From Streptomyces griseosporeus (GTDB lineage Bacteria > Actinomycetota > Actinomycetes > Streptomycetales > Streptomycetaceae), in assembly GCF_014656055.1 (NCBI RefSeq), contig NZ_BNBR01000001.1:1488001-1552000 (forward strand): a DNA stretch of 64,000 nt, written 5' to 3'. Under the pieces are notes generated by a model. That model was not told the origin of the DNA and did no database searches. It saw nothing but the letters and a program-made list of their open reading frames with translations. This document shows, piece by piece, positions 32,658 to 42,854 of the stretch (its first letter is position 1; each line of letters starts with the position of its first letter). The translations under genes were made by a program, and so were the position numbers.

Positions 32658-33802
32658 GCGGTGTCCCGGTCCGAACGGCGGGACTGGAAGTACCGCTCGT
32701 AGCGCTCGGAGCGCTCCACACGGCGCCGCTTGGCGCGCCGGAAGCGGCGGGCGACCAGGCGGGCCAGGTCGGCGGCGCCGACCATGCCGGCCTCGGGGCC
32801 GAGCTGGGCGCGGACGATCCGGGCCTCGGGGCGGTAGCCGCGGCCGGTGAGGTGCCGCTTGAAGGCGTCCCGGGCGGGGCCGATGAGCAGGTCGTCGGCG
32901 GCCGAGACGCCGCCGCCGATGACGAAGCAGGACGGGTCGAGCGCGGCGGCGAGGTTGGCGATGCCGACGCCGAGCCACTGGCCGATGTCCTGGAGCAGCT
33001 CGACGCACATGGCGTCGCCCTCACGGGCCAGCTCGGTGATCATCGGGCCGCTGATGTCGCCGATCTGCCCCTTGACGTGCTCGATGATGCCGTACGCCAC
33101 CGGGGAGTCGGCCGCGGCCAGCTCCTTGGCCTCGCGGACCAGCGCGTTGCCGGAGCTGTACTGCTCCCAGCAGCCGCGGTTGCCGCACGGGCAGCGGTGT
33201 CCGCCGGGCACGACCTGCATATGGCCGAACTCGCCGGCGACGCCGTACTTGCCGCGCTTGACCTGGCCGTCCTCCAGGATCGCGCCGCCGATGCCGGTGC
33301 CGAGGGTGATCATGACGAGGTGGTCCTCGCCGCGTCCGGCGCCGAAGCGCCACTCGGCCCAGGCGGCGGTGTTGGCGTCGTTGTCGACCAGGACCGGTAC
33401 GGACAGCCGGCCGGCCAGGCGGTCGCGCAGCGGCTCGTTGCGCCAGGACAGGTGGGGGGCGAACAGGACGCGGTTGCGGTCGGCGTCGACCCAGCCGGCC
33501 GCGCCGATGCCGACCGCGTGCACGTCGTGCCGGTCGGACAGGTCGAGCACCAGCTCGACGATGGTGTCCTCGACGACCTTCGGGCTCTTGGACTTGTCCG
33601 GGGTCTCCGTGCGGAGCTTCTCCAGGATGTTGCCGTCGGCGTCCACGACGCCGGCCATCACCTTGGTGCCGCCGATGTCGATGCCGACGGTCGGGACACG
33701 GGGGGCGGTCAGGTGTGACCGGCGTTCCCTCGTGCCGACCGTGCGCAGCGCCGGCGCGCGGCGGGATCCGATGGGGGCCGTGAAGGTGCCGTAGGTGCTC
33801 AT
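32654..33802 (-). CDS. ROK-family sugar kinase (glucokinase-like)
   Basis: 382 residues. After a 38-residue basic N-terminal extension comes VGIDIGGTKVMAGV (phosphate loop of ROK kinases), then VDNDANTAAWAEW with the catalytic Asp, ITLGTGIGGA, EFGHMQVVPGGHRCPCGNRGCWEQYSSG (the ROK zinc site CxCGxxGCxE) and IGGGVS. It phosphorylates glucose or a related sugar with ATP in the cytoplasm. The length and a strongly basic C-terminal tail (RRFRRAKRRRVERSERYERY) exceed those of GlkA. It follows the ABC transporter genes on the same strand after a 116-base gap with a dispersed repeat, which suggests the transporter's substrate is phosphorylated here. Confidence 0.88.
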   Translation of the reverse strand: MSTYGTFTAPIGSRRAPALRTVGTRERRSHLTAPRVPTVGIDIGGTKVMAGVVDADGNILEKLRTETPDKSKSPKVVEDTIVELVLDLSDRHDVHAVGIGAAGWVDADRNRVLFAPHLSWRNEPLRDRLAGRLSVPVLVDNDANTAAWAEWRFGAGRGEDHLVMITLGTGIGGAILEDGQVKRGKYGVAGEFGHMQVVPGGHRCPCGNRGCWEQYSSGNALVREAKELAAADSPVAYGIIEHVKGQIGDISGPMITELAREGDAMCVELLQDIGQWLGVGIANLAAALDPSCFVIGGGVSAADDLLIGPARDAFKRHLTGRGYRPEARIVRAQLGPEAGMVGAADLARLVARRFRRAKRRRVERSERYERYFQSRRSDRDTA

Positions 33803-33890
33803 CGTCGCCGATTCTGCACCACGCTCACGCTGAGTGCCGAACGGGAGTGCAAGGGGGTGTTTGCCGACACATGCCGGGTGCGGGGCGTCC

Positions 33891-33919
33891 GTGGCTGGTC
33901 GCGCCGTTCCTCGCGCCCC

Positions 33920-33924
<5 letters not shown>
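33891..33924. repeat. Copy of a dispersed Streptomyces intergenic repeat
   Basis: GTGGCTGGTCGCGCCGTTCC followed by TCGCGCCCCTTACC. From memory, closely similar sequences (GGCTGGTCGCGCAGTTCC plus GCGCCCCT) recur in many Streptomyces genomes between genes. This copy overlaps the stop codon of the ABC ATPase gene (33920-33922) and lies before the ROK kinase start. Confidence 0.45.
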
Positions 33925-34707
<783 letters not shown>

Positions 34708-34711
<4 letters not shown>

Positions 34712-35745
34712 TTCGTGGCCTCCGCGCGCTTGCGGACCCAGGCGTTGAGCAGGGTCGCGAGGAGCAGCATCGCTCCGAGGAAGAACTTGAACCAGTCGGG
34801 GTTCCACTCGGCGAAGACGATGCCCTTGCCGGTCATGCCGAAGATGAACGCGCCGACCGCGGATCCGACCGCGCTGCCGTAGCCGCCGGTGATCAGGCAG
34901 CCGCCGATGACGGCCGCGATGATGTAGATCAACTCGTTGCCGACGCCCTCGCCGGACTGGACGACGTCATAGCTGAAGAGCAAGTGCTGACCGGAGATCC
35001 AGGCGCCGAACGCCACGCCCATGTACAGGCCGATCTTGGTGCCGTCCACGGGGACGCCCACCGCGCGGGCCGCGTCCTTGTTGCCGCCGACGGCGAAGAT
35101 CCAGTTGCCGGTGCGGGTGCGCAGCAGGATCCAGGAGGCGAGGGCGACCAGGCCGAGCCACCACAGGATGGTGACCTTGATGTCGACGCCGCCGACCGTC
35201 AGCGTGGACGCGAAGACGTCATGGGCGGTCGGGAAGCCCTCCATGTCGGAGATGGTCTTCGTCGAGACGGTGCCGTCGATCAACTTGGTGAAGCCCAGGT
35301 TCATGCCGGTCAACATCAGGAACGTGCCGAGCGTGATGATGAAGCTGGGCAGCTTGGTGCGGGTGAGCATGAAGCCGTTGAAGGCGCCGATGGCGAGGGT
35401 GGCGAGCAGGGAGACCCCGACACCGACCCAGACGTTCGCCGTCATCTGGTAGCTGAACATCGACGAGATCAGCGCCGACGAGGTGACCAGCACGCCCGCC
35501 GACAGGTCGAACTCGCCGCCGATCATCAGCAGCGCGACGGGTACGGCCATGATGCCGATCGTCGAGGACGCGTACAGGACGGTGCTGAGGCTGGAGGCGC
35601 GCAGGAAGCTGTCGGCGCAGCACGCGAAGAAGACGAAGACGGCGAGCGCGCCGACGACCGAGCCCAGCTCGGGCCGGGCGAGCAGGCGGCGCAGCGGGGA
35701 GGTCTCCAGGAGCCGCTCGTCGGCGGTCTCGGTGAGCGCGCTCAT
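34708..35745 (-). CDS. Sugar ABC transporter permease (CUT2/RbsC type)
   Basis: 345 residues, eight to ten membrane segments. [18 protein letters not shown] is the conserved GGxDLS segment of RbsC/XylH permeases, and [16 protein letters not shown] is the EAA-like cytoplasmic loop (GGNxxAAxxxGI). The ATG at 35745 overlaps the stop of the binding-protein gene, so the three transporter genes are translationally linked. It forms the membrane channel with the single-domain ATPase. Substrate probably a monosaccharide or cyclitol. Confidence 0.9.
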
Positions 35746-36743
35746 CGGGTGCCCCGCCGGGTGTACGCCTGGAGGGCGTCGGCCTGGTCGCTGGTGACGA
35801 TCTGCGGGCCGGTGAGCACCGGGCGCCCGCCGCCGAGGGTGTCGTTGTTGTACTTGTACAGCCACAGCAGGTCGACGGCCTCGTAGCCCTGGAGGAAGGG
35901 CTGCTGGTCGACGGCGAAGCCGAGGGTGCCGTCCTTCAGGCCGACGGCGACCTTGGCGTTGAGGTCGAAGGTGTCGATCTCGGCCTTGCTGCCGGCGTCC
36001 TCACGGGCCTTGACCGCGGTGTCGGCGTAGGGCGCTCCGAGGGTGACGACGGCGTCGACGGACGGGTCGGACTGGAGCTTGGCCTCGATGCCGGACTGCA
36101 CGTCGGGCATGTTGGTGCCGTTGACGTAGACGCGCTGGAGGCTGCCGCGGAAGGTCTTGCCGATGCCGTCGCAGCGCTGTTCGTGGCCGACGTTGCCCTG
36201 CTCGTGCATGACGCACAGGGCCTTCTTCCTCCCGCGCTTGTTCAGCTCCTCGCCGACGGCCTCGCCGGCGACGGTCTCGTCCTGGCCGACGTGGGTGAGC
36301 GCGCCGAACGCCTTGGACTGGGCGGAGCCGGAGTTCACGGTGATCACCGGGATGCCGGCCTTCTCGGCGCGGGCGACGGCGGCCTTCATCGCGTCGGGCT
36401 TGGCCAGGGTGACGATGATCGCGTCGACCTTCTTGTCGACCGCGGCGTCGACCAGCTGGGCCTGCTGCTGGGCCTCGTCGTCGTGCGAGTAGAGGAAGTC
36501 GATGTTGTCCTTGCGGGCGGCCTCCTCGGCCCCCTCCTGGACGATGTCCCAGAAGGTGTCGCCGTCACCGGAGTGGGTGATCATCGCGAAGGTCCAGCGG
36601 GGCGTGCTCACCGCGGCGCGGCCCTGCGCGGCGGCCTTGCGGGCGTCCTCGGCGCGTTTGCCGCCGGTGCTGCTGCACGCCGTCAGGGACACGCACAGTG
36701 CCCCTGTCAACGCGATCCCTGCCCAGGTCCGAAACCGTGCCAC
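35742..36743 (-). CDS. Sugar-binding lipoprotein of the ABC transporter
   Basis: 333 residues from the GTG at 36741-36743, with AAGAAGGG upstream. The lipobox is SLTAC (GIALTGALCVSLTAC), so it is anchored outside the membrane. The rest is a type I periplasmic-binding fold: FAMITHSGDGDTFWDIVQEGAEEAA, DAIIVTLAKPDAMKAAV, GIPVITVNSGS and DAVVTLGAPYADTAV match ribose/inositol-binding relatives. First gene of the uptake operon. The presumed operator TGTCCGGACA lies about 150 bases upstream of the start. Ligand unknown; a Gfo/Idh dehydrogenase across the regulator suggests a polyol or cyclitol such as inositol. Confidence 0.88.
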   Translation of the reverse strand: MARFRTWAGIALTGALCVSLTACSSTGGKRAEDARKAAAQGRAAVSTPRWTFAMITHSGDGDTFWDIVQEGAEEAARKDNIDFLYSHDDEAQQQAQLVDAAVDKKVDAIIVTLAKPDAMKAAVARAEKAGIPVITVNSGSAQSKAFGALTHVGQDETVAGEAVGEELNKRGRKKALCVMHEQGNVGHEQRCDGIGKTFRGSLQRVYVNGTNMPDVQSGIEAKLQSDPSVDAVVTLGAPYADTAVKAREDAGSKAEIDTFDLNAKVAVGLKDGTLGFAVDQQPFLQGYEAVDLLWLYKYNNDTLGGGRPVLTGPQIVTSDQADALQAYTRRGTR

Positions 36744-36892
36744 GAGGCCGTGCCCTTCTTGCCGTGTGTCGTGCGAGTACTGCGGGGGCTGCCGACTGGT
36801 CCCAGTGGTCCCGGTAGTCCCAGCAGCCCCAAACGCCCCAGTATCAGGCACAGGGCACTCGCGTCACGTCACGGGGGTGGTGCGACGGTCAC

Positions 36893-36906
36893 ATTGTCCG
36901 GACATT
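36893..36906 (-). promoter_or_regulatory. GntR operator candidate TGTCCGGACA (uptake operon)
   Basis: Perfect 10-base palindrome at 36895-36904, in the context CATTGTCCGGACATTG. It lies between the GntR gene and the binding-protein gene, upstream of the latter. An almost identical site (one central change) lies at 37754-37763. Confidence 0.6.
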
Positions 36907-36937
36907 GCGACGACCGCCCCCAGGGGCGGCGGGCGGC

Positions 36938-37702
36938 TCAGGACCGTACGAGGAGCTGGAACTCGAACGAGTAGCGGCTCGGGCGGTAGATGTGGTCGCC
37001 GAACTCCACCGCGCGGCCGGTGTCGTCGAAGGTGGTGCGCTGCATGGTGAGCAGCGGGGCGCCCTCCTTCTCGGCGAGCCGCTCGGCCTCGGCGGTGGTC
37101 GCCGCGCGGGCGCCGATGGACTGGCGGGCGCTGTGCAGGGTGATCCCGGCGGCCCGCATGAGCCGGTACAGACCGGTCGCCTCCAGCTGGGCGGTGTCCA
37201 GGTCGAGCAGCCCGGGCGGCAGGTGGTTGCACAGGTACGCCATCGGCTCGCCGTGCGCGAGACGCAGCCGTTCGACGCGGTGCACGTCGCCGCCCTCGGC
37301 GAGCCCGAGGGCGGCCGCCACCTCGGCGGAGGCGGGGACGAGCGTGTTGACCAGGACCTTGGTCGCCGGACGCTGGCCGGCCGCCTCCAGGTCGTCGTAG
37401 AGGCTGCTCAGCTCCAGCGGGCGCTTGACCTGGCTGTGCACGACCTGGGTGCCGACGCCCCGGCGGCGCACCAGCAGCCCCTTGTCGACGAGGGACTGGA
37501 TGGCCTGGCGGACGGTCGGCCGGGACAGGCCGAGCCGGGCGGCCAGCTCGATCTCGTTGCCGAGCAGGCTGCCGGGGGTGAGCGTTCCGTGCTCGATCGC
37601 GGCTTCCAGCTGCTGGGAGAGCTGGAAGTACAGCGGTACGGGCGAGCTCCGGTCCACACGGAGCTCCAGCCGCACGGTCGGGTCCACTTCTGGTTTCGGC
37701 AC
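36938..37702 (-). CDS. GntR-family regulator (HutC/UTRA type) of the uptake locus
   Basis: 254 residues from the GTG at 37700-37702. The N-terminal winged helix is PLYFQLSQQLEAAIEHGTLTPGS...LAARLGLSRPTVRQAIQSLVDKGLLVRRRGVGTQV, a textbook GntR HTH. The C-terminal UTRA sensor domain follows (YLCNHLPPGLL, RSIGARAA-type end, TFDDTGRAVEFGDHIYRPSRYSFEFQL). It should bind a sugar phosphate and repress. It lies between the uptake operon and the divergent Gfo/Idh gene, and near-identical palindromes TGTCCGGACA and TGTCCTGACA are found in both promoter regions, which are its likely operators. Confidence 0.88.
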   Translation of the reverse strand: MPKPEVDPTVRLELRVDRSSPVPLYFQLSQQLEAAIEHGTLTPGSLLGNEIELAARLGLSRPTVRQAIQSLVDKGLLVRRRGVGTQVVHSQVKRPLELSSLYDDLEAAGQRPATKVLVNTLVPASAEVAAALGLAEGGDVHRVERLRLAHGEPMAYLCNHLPPGLLDLDTAQLEATGLYRLMRAAGITLHSARQSIGARAATTAEAERLAEKEGAPLLTMQRTTFDDTGRAVEFGDHIYRPSRYSFEFQLLVRS

Positions 37703-37751
37703 GGGGCGAGCGTAGCCCCGCGCGCTGTTGACGGGAAGTTGTGTAGTCAGA

Positions 37752-37765
37752 TTGTCCTGACATAC
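37752..37765 (+). promoter_or_regulatory. GntR operator candidate TGTCCTGACA (regulator/dehydrogenase promoters)
   Basis: Near-perfect palindrome at 37754-37763, in the context GATTGTCCTGACATAC, between the divergent GntR and Gfo/Idh genes. It shares 9 of 10 bases with the site at 36895-36904. Confidence 0.6.
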
Positions 37766-37803
37766 GGATTGACAGACGCGGGAGCGGGCCCCACCTTGTT
37801 GCC

Positions 37804-38826
37804 ATGCGCATCGGCGTCATCGGTACGGGCCGGCTCGGCACCATCCACGCGAACACGCTCAGCCGTCATCGCGAGGTCGGCTCCCTGATCCTCACGGACA
37901 CGGAGCCCGCCCGGGCCCAGGAGCTGGCCCTGCGGCTCGGCGAGACGGCGGCGCCGGGCGTGGACGAGATCTTCAAGTGGGGCGTGGACGCCGTGGTCAT
38001 CACGACGGCGACGCAGGCGCACGCCGATCTGATCGGCCGGGCGGCCCGCTCGGGGCTGCCGGTGTTCTGCGAGAAGCCGATCGCGCTCGACCTGCCGGGC
38101 ACGCTCCAGGCGATCGCCGAGGTGGAGGCGGCCGGGACGGTTCTGCAGATGGGGTTCCAGCGCCGTTTCGACACCGGCTACACCGGGGCGCGGGACGCGG
38201 TGCTCTCGGGCCGGCTGGGGCGGCTGCACACCGTGCGGGCGATCACCTCCGACCAGGCGCCGCCGCCGGCCGCGTGGCTGCCGGTGTCCGGCGGCCTGTA
38301 CCGGGACGCGCTGATCCACGACTTCGACGCGCTGCGCTGGGTGACCGGGCACGAGGTGGTGGACGTGTACGCGGCCGGGTCCGACGCCGGGCCGGCCATG
38401 TTCCGGGAGGCGGGCGACGTGGACACGGCCGCGGTGCTGCTGACCCTCGACGACGGCACCCTCGCCACCGCGACCGCGACCCGGCTGAACGGGGCGGGCT
38501 ACGACGTGCGCATGGAGCTGGCCGGGGAACGGGACCAGATCGTGGTGGGCCTGGACGACCGTACGCCGATCGCCTCCACCGAGCCGACCGGTCCGCCCGC
38601 CGCCGACAAGCCCTGGCCGGGTTTCCTGGAGCGCTTCGCGCCCGCCTACGAGGCCGAGCTGGCGGCGTTCGTGGAGGTGATCCGCGGCGAGCGGCCCAAC
38701 CCGTGCGACGGCCGGGAGGCGCTGCAGGCCCTGCGCATCGCCGAGGCGTGCGAGCTGTCACGACGGGAGCGCAGGCCGGTACGGCTGGCGGAGATCCCGG
38801 GCGGCGCGGGTACGGCGGCGGGCTGA
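37804..38826 (+). CDS. Gfo/Idh/MocA oxidoreductase, inositol-2-dehydrogenase-like
   Basis: 340 residues. RIGVIGTGRLGTIHA is the GxGxxG NAD(P)-binding turn, and PVFCEKPIALD is the EKP catalytic motif of the Gfo/Idh/MocA family. FDTGYTGARDAV and LIHDFDALRWVTG (HDxD-type) match inositol 2-dehydrogenases. It would oxidise a polyol or sugar using NAD+. The ATG at 37804 fits; a GGGAG lies about 18 bases upstream, so the leader is short and initiation weak. Divergent from the GntR gene with a shared operator, so it is probably co-regulated with the uptake operon and acts on the imported substrate. Substrate not determined. Confidence 0.85.
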   Translation: MRIGVIGTGRLGTIHANTLSRHREVGSLILTDTEPARAQELALRLGETAAPGVDEIFKWGVDAVVITTATQAHADLIGRAARSGLPVFCEKPIALDLPGTLQAIAEVEAAGTVLQMGFQRRFDTGYTGARDAVLSGRLGRLHTVRAITSDQAPPPAAWLPVSGGLYRDALIHDFDALRWVTGHEVVDVYAAGSDAGPAMFREAGDVDTAAVLLTLDDGTLATATATRLNGAGYDVRMELAGERDQIVVGLDDRTPIASTEPTGPPAADKPWPGFLERFAPAYEAELAAFVEVIRGERPNPCDGREALQALRIAEACELSRRERRPVRLAEIPGGAGTAAG

Positions 38827-38894
38827 GGACGTCCCCTTCCCCTCCCCCGGCACGCGTCCCGGAGCACCCGCTCTCCCCTCTGCGCCGCGCGCCG

Positions 38895-39395
38895 TCAGGC
38901 CAGCACCCGCACCGCCGGTGTCGTCGCGTCCGTCGCCAGCACCGCCTTGCAGTGGGTGCAGCGCAGGTCGCAGGGCCGGGCCACGTTGGTCTGGAGGCTT
39001 GTCCGGACCGGTTCGCCGGCCGTGGGGCAGTGGTAGCCGAGGTGCAGCCGGACCCAGGGGTGGCTGGGGGCGGCCGGGCAGGGGGCGCCGGTCTTCTTGT
39101 CCTCGAAGGGCGCCCACCAGAAGTCGACGAGGGCACGCAGGGCGAGCCGCTCCGCGCCCGAGGTGGTGTCGTACGCGGCGATCCGGCCGGGCGTGTAGTG
39201 ACGGGCGAGGCCGCTGCGGGTGCCGGAGCACAACGCCCGCTCGGCCCCGCGCTCGAAGACCTGGGTGCGCCCGGTGCGCTCGCAGATGAAGCAGTCCACG
39301 GCGAACTCCAGCCGCGGACCGAAGTGCAGGGCGTGGAAGTCGTCGCCCTTGAGCTGTCCCGTCAGCTCGGCGGTGATCTCGACGGTGCGCAGCAC
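38895..39395 (-). CDS. Hypothetical protein with cysteine pairs
   Basis: 166 residues from a GTG at 39393-39395. No family recognised. DCFICERTG and CDLRCTHCKAV are Cys pairs that could bind zinc, and YHCP, SCPAAP-like and HPWVRLHLGYH add His/Cys. There is no signal peptide or membrane segment. It lies 33 bases beyond the P450 stop on the same strand, so the P450 and this gene could be one transcript. GC skew and codon use resemble the neighbours, which supports a real gene, but the function is open. Confidence 0.65.
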   Translation of the reverse strand: MLRTVEITAELTGQLKGDDFHALHFGPRLEFAVDCFICERTGRTQVFERGAERALCSGTRSGLARHYTPGRIAAYDTTSGAERLALRALVDFWWAPFEDKKTGAPCPAAPSHPWVRLHLGYHCPTAGEPVRTSLQTNVARPCDLRCTHCKAVLATDATTPAVRVLA

Positions 39396-39428
39396 GCGGG
39401 CCCCCCTCGGTGTGTCGGACGTGGCTTT

Positions 39429-40613
39429 CTACCAGCGCACGGGAAGGCTGCGCATCCCGCGGATCAGCAGGCCGGGCAGCCAGGGCCCGGGCGGCCCGTC
39501 GAGGGCGAGGCCCGGGGCCCGCTCCAGCAGGGCGCGGATCGCCGTGCGGGCCTCCAGGCGGGCCAGCGGGGCGCCCATGCAGAAGTGGATGCCGTGGCCG
39601 AAGGCGACATGGCCGCGCGGGTCGCGGCGGATGTCGAAGCGGCCCGGGTCGGCATAGCGGGCGGGGTCGCGGTCGGCGGCCGTGAGGCCGACCAGCACCG
39701 TCTCGCCCTGGGCGATGGGCACCCCGGCGATTTCCAGCGGCTCGGCGGCGAACCGGAACGTGGCGGCCTCCACCGGGCCCTCGTAGCGCAGCATCTCCTC
39801 GACGGCTCCGTCGAGCAGGCCCATGTCGGCGCGCAGGGCGGCGAGTTGGCCGGGGTGGGTGAGCAGGGCGTGCACGCCGTTGGCGATGAGGTTGACGGTC
39901 GTCTCGTGGCCAGCGAGGAGCAGCAGGTACGCCATGCCGCGCAGTTCACCGGCGGAGAGCCGGTCGCCGTCCTCGGCGGTGGTGCGGATCAGGTCGCTGA
40001 GCAGGTCGTCGCTCGGACCGCTGCAGCGCTTGTCCTCGATCAGCTCGGTGAGGTAGTCGGCGAGCCGCACCACCGCGTCGTACTCGCTGCCCGAGCTGCT
40101 GGGCGCGACCACCTCCGTCGACGTCTTGCGGAACTCGGCGCGGTCCAGCTCGGGAACGCCGAGCAGTTCGCAGATGACGGTGAGGGGCAGCGGGAAGGCG
40201 AACGACTCCACGAGGTCGGCGCGGCCCTGCGGCAGCATCGCGTCGAGCAGGTCGTCGGTGATCTGCTGGACGCGCGGGCGCAGCCGCTCCACGCGACGCG
40301 CGGTGAAGGCGCGGGAGACGAGCGAGCGCAGCCGGGTGTGGTCCGGCGGGTCGACGCTGAGCAGGTACTTGCCGATCAGCTCCTCGTCGAGGAAGGTCAT
40401 GCCGAGCTTCGCGGGGTCCTTGGCGAGCCGGGGGTCGGCGAGCGCGGCGCGTGCCTCCTCGTACCCCACGACCAGCCAGGTCTCGTGTTCCGGTTCGGCG
40501 CCCGGGGGACGCACGCGGTGCACGGGTCCGCGGGCGCGCAACTCGGCGTAGACCGGGTGCGGGTCGGTGCGGAACGCGTCTCCGTACCGCCCCAGGTCGA
40601 TCACCTCGGTCAT
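39429..40613 (-). CDS. Cytochrome P450 (CYP107-like)
   Basis: 394 residues. Class I bacterial P450: LLLLAGHETTVNLIANG (I helix AGxxT), EEMLRYEGPVEA (ExxR-type K helix) and FGHGIHFCMGAPLARLE (heme loop with the proximal Cys). Length and motifs fit the CYP107/CYP105 range of Streptomyces. Needs an external ferredoxin and reductase; none is adjacent. The ATG at 40611-40613 has GAGG upstream. Upstream is a NarL-type response regulator on the same strand, 80 bases away. Possible roles are xenobiotic or secondary metabolite hydroxylation; substrate unknown. Confidence 0.9.
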   Translation of the reverse strand: MTEVIDLGRYGDAFRTDPHPVYAELRARGPVHRVRPPGAEPEHETWLVVGYEEARAALADPRLAKDPAKLGMTFLDEELIGKYLLSVDPPDHTRLRSLVSRAFTARRVERLRPRVQQITDDLLDAMLPQGRADLVESFAFPLPLTVICELLGVPELDRAEFRKTSTEVVAPSSSGSEYDAVVRLADYLTELIEDKRCSGPSDDLLSDLIRTTAEDGDRLSAGELRGMAYLLLLAGHETTVNLIANGVHALLTHPGQLAALRADMGLLDGAVEEMLRYEGPVEAATFRFAAEPLEIAGVPIAQGETVLVGLTAADRDPARYADPGRFDIRRDPRGHVAFGHGIHFCMGAPLARLEARTAIRALLERAPGLALDGPPGPWLPGLLIRGMRSLPVRW

Positions 40614-40692
40614 GCTGTCCTCCCCCTCGCGACGACTCTCACGTCCCCTGACGGCTCCCACGTCCCCTCCGCTCAACGGACGGCCCGCCCGT

Positions 40693-41376
40693 TCAGTGCC
40701 CGTCCGGGAGATCTTCCTCGGTCAGGCCCGCGTCGTAGGCGAGAAGGGCGATCTGCACGCGGTTGTTGAGACCGAGCTTGGCGAGCACGCGCGAGACGTG
40801 CGCCTTGACGGTGGCGACGCTCATGAACAGCGTCGCGGCGATCTCGGCGTTGGACAGCCCGCGGCCGACGGCCACGGCGACCTCGCGTTCCCGGTCGTTG
40901 AGGAGGGCGAGGCGTGCACGCGCGCGCGTGCGGCGGGTGTCGCCCGCGGTGCCGGCCGCGTGCGCCATCAACTGCCGGGTGACCGCGGGCGACAGCACGG
41001 GGTCACCGGCCGCGACCGCGCGGACCGCCGCCACGATCTCGGCGGGCGGGGTGTCCTTCAGGACGAACCCGGCGGCGCCCGCGCGCAGGGCCCGCAGCAC
41101 CTGCTCGTCGGCGTGGAAGGTGGTGAGGACGACGACCTGCGGGGCGTCCGGGCGGGCGCGCAGCCGCTCGGTGGCCGTGAGCCCGTCCACCGCGGGCATC
41201 CGGATGTCCATCAGGACGACGTCGGGGCGGGTGCGGTCGACGAGCGCCTCGACCTGGTCGCCGTCGCCGGCCTCGCCGACGATCCGGATGTCGTCGGCGC
41301 CGCCCATCATCAGCGAGAGTCCGGCCCTCACGAGCGGGTCGTCGTCGACGAGGAGCACTCTGATCGCAGCAGTCAT
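40693..41376 (-). CDS. NarL/LuxR-family response regulator
   Basis: 227 residues. Receiver domain with the acidic pair DDD (11-13), phospho-acceptor Asp 57 in VVLMDIRMP, Thr in VVLTTFHAD and Lys in GFVLKD. C-terminal Lux[45 protein letters not shown]. It follows the histidine kinase 41477-42733 on the same strand, 100 bases away, as a cognate pair. The target genes are unknown; the P450 downstream and the RiPP cluster upstream on the same strand are the nearest candidates. Confidence 0.9.
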   Translation of the reverse strand: MTAAIRVLLVDDDPLVRAGLSLMMGGADDIRIVGEAGDGDQVEALVDRTRPDVVLMDIRMPAVDGLTATERLRARPDAPQVVVLTTFHADEQVLRALRAGAAGFVLKDTPPAEIVAAVRAVAAGDPVLSPAVTRQLMAHAAGTAGDTRRTRARARLALLNDREREVAVAVGRGLSNAEIAATLFMSVATVKAHVSRVLAKLGLNNRVQIALLAYDAGLTEEDLPDGH

Positions 41377-41476
41377 GGGCTTACGAAACCACGGCGGCGG
41401 ACGCGGGACGGCTGCCTCACGGCTGCCTCCTCCGCCAGGGCCCTGGGGCGTGTGCCGTGACGCTCGCCGTCTCCGT

Positions 41477-42733
41477 TCAGCCCCACGGCAGCCATGCCCG
41501 CACCGTGAACCCCCCGTCGGCGCCCGGTCCGTGATCCAGTCGGCCGCCCGCCAGGGTGGCGCGTTCGGTGAGGCCGATCAGGCCCTGGCCGGAGCCGGGG
41601 ACGGGCGGGGCGGGCCGGTCGGGCGGCGGGTTGTGGACGGTGACGGACAGGCCTTCCCCGCGGGCGCCGGTGACGGTCACGGTGACCTCGGCGCCGGGGG
41701 CGTGCTTGCGGGCGTTGGTCAGCGCTTCCTGGACGACGCGGTAGACGGTGCGGCCGGCCGAGGCGGGCACCGCGTCGGGGTCGGTGACCCGCTGGTCGAG
41801 GGTGACCTTCATGCCGGCCGCACCGGACTCGGCGACGAGCGCGTCCAGCGCGGCGAGCGTCGGCTGGGGGCGGCCCGTGTCGTCGCGGTCGCCCGCGCGC
41901 AGCACGCCGATGATCTCCCGCAGGTCCTGCAGGGCCTCGTGGGCGCTCTCCCGGATCACGCCGGCCGCGCGGGCGATCTCCTCGCGGGGCGCGTCGGGCC
42001 GGAACTCCAGGGCGCCCGCGTGCACGCTGAGCAGGGTCAGCCGGTGGGCGAGCACGTCGTGCATCTCGCGGGCGATGTCCTCGCGGGCGAGCCGCTGGGC
42101 CTGTTCGGCGCGCAGCCGCGCCTCGGTCTCGGCCCGCCGGGCACGGTCGCGCAGGCTGAGCAGCAGCTGCCGTTTGGAGCGGACGAACATGCCCCAGCCG
42201 ATGACGGCGCCGGTCAGGACGACCACGAAGGTGACGGACACCAGGTAGGGCATCTCGGGGTCGGGCCGCCACCAGTAGTACAGCGTGGTCAGGGCGAGCT
42301 GGGCGCCGCCGATCCAGGCGACGTACCGGAAGGGCCGGTGCACGGCGAGGGTGAACAGCGCGATCAGGCAGGCGCCGCCCGCCGTCTCGGAGACGAAGTT
42401 CACCGCGGTCAGCGCGACGGCGAGGGCGACGGGCAGACGGCGGCGCAGCCACACCGCGCAGCAGGCGAGCGCGCCGAGCGTCTGGTCCGTGACGGCGAGG
42501 GCGTGCGGGATGTGCGGGTTGTCGTGCAGGGGTTGCGCGGCGGTGAACCCGACGAGCAGGGCCAGCAGGAAGCAGGAGCAGTCGACGACCCAGTCGCGGG
42601 CGGTGCGCCTGGGGCGCCCGCCGCGCCCGGCGTCCAGGTCGAGTTCGAGTGCGTGGGCCAGCGCGGAGGGCAGCCACCACCGCCGCCCGGCGAGCACCGG
42701 CGCCGGGGCCGGGACCGTACCGTCGTCCTTCAC
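41477..42733 (-). CDS. Sensor histidine kinase (HisKA_3, DesK/NarX type)
   Basis: 418 residues from a GTG at 42731-42733. The N-terminal half has about five hydrophobic segments (for example [12 protein letters not shown] and [22 protein letters not shown]), making it a membrane sensor. The dimerisation domain has [21 protein letters not shown], with the phospho-His in EMHD, and the ATPase domain has [13 protein letters not shown] and [11 protein letters not shown]. It senses an unknown signal and phosphorylates the downstream regulator. No strong RBS is seen before the GTG, so the start may be slightly different. It begins 121 bases downstream of the DUF5825-like gene. Confidence 0.87.
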   Translation of the reverse strand: MKDDGTVPAPAPVLAGRRWWLPSALAHALELDLDAGRGGRPRRTARDWVVDCSCFLLALLVGFTAAQPLHDNPHIPHALAVTDQTLGALACCAVWLRRRLPVALAVALTAVNFVSETAGGACLIALFTLAVHRPFRYVAWIGGAQLALTTLYYWWRPDPEMPYLVSVTFVVVLTGAVIGWGMFVRSKRQLLLSLRDRARRAETEARLRAEQAQRLAREDIAREMHDVLAHRLTLLSVHAGALEFRPDAPREEIARAAGVIRESAHEALQDLREIIGVLRAGDRDDTGRPQPTLAALDALVAESGAAGMKVTLDQRVTDPDAVPASAGRTVYRVVQEALTNARKHAPGAEVTVTVTGARGEGLSVTVHNPPPDRPAPPVPGSGQGLIGLTERATLAGGRLDHGPGADGGFTVRAWLPWG

Positions 42734-42854
42734 AGTCGGCCAATCTACGCAGCTCCGGACGGCGTCACCCGCCGCTGCGCGCGCTCGTCGACCGAAGTCG
42801 CACGGGTGTCGACTTAGGTCTGCCCGGAGCCGGCGGAAGGCGGGTCGGCCCGGG

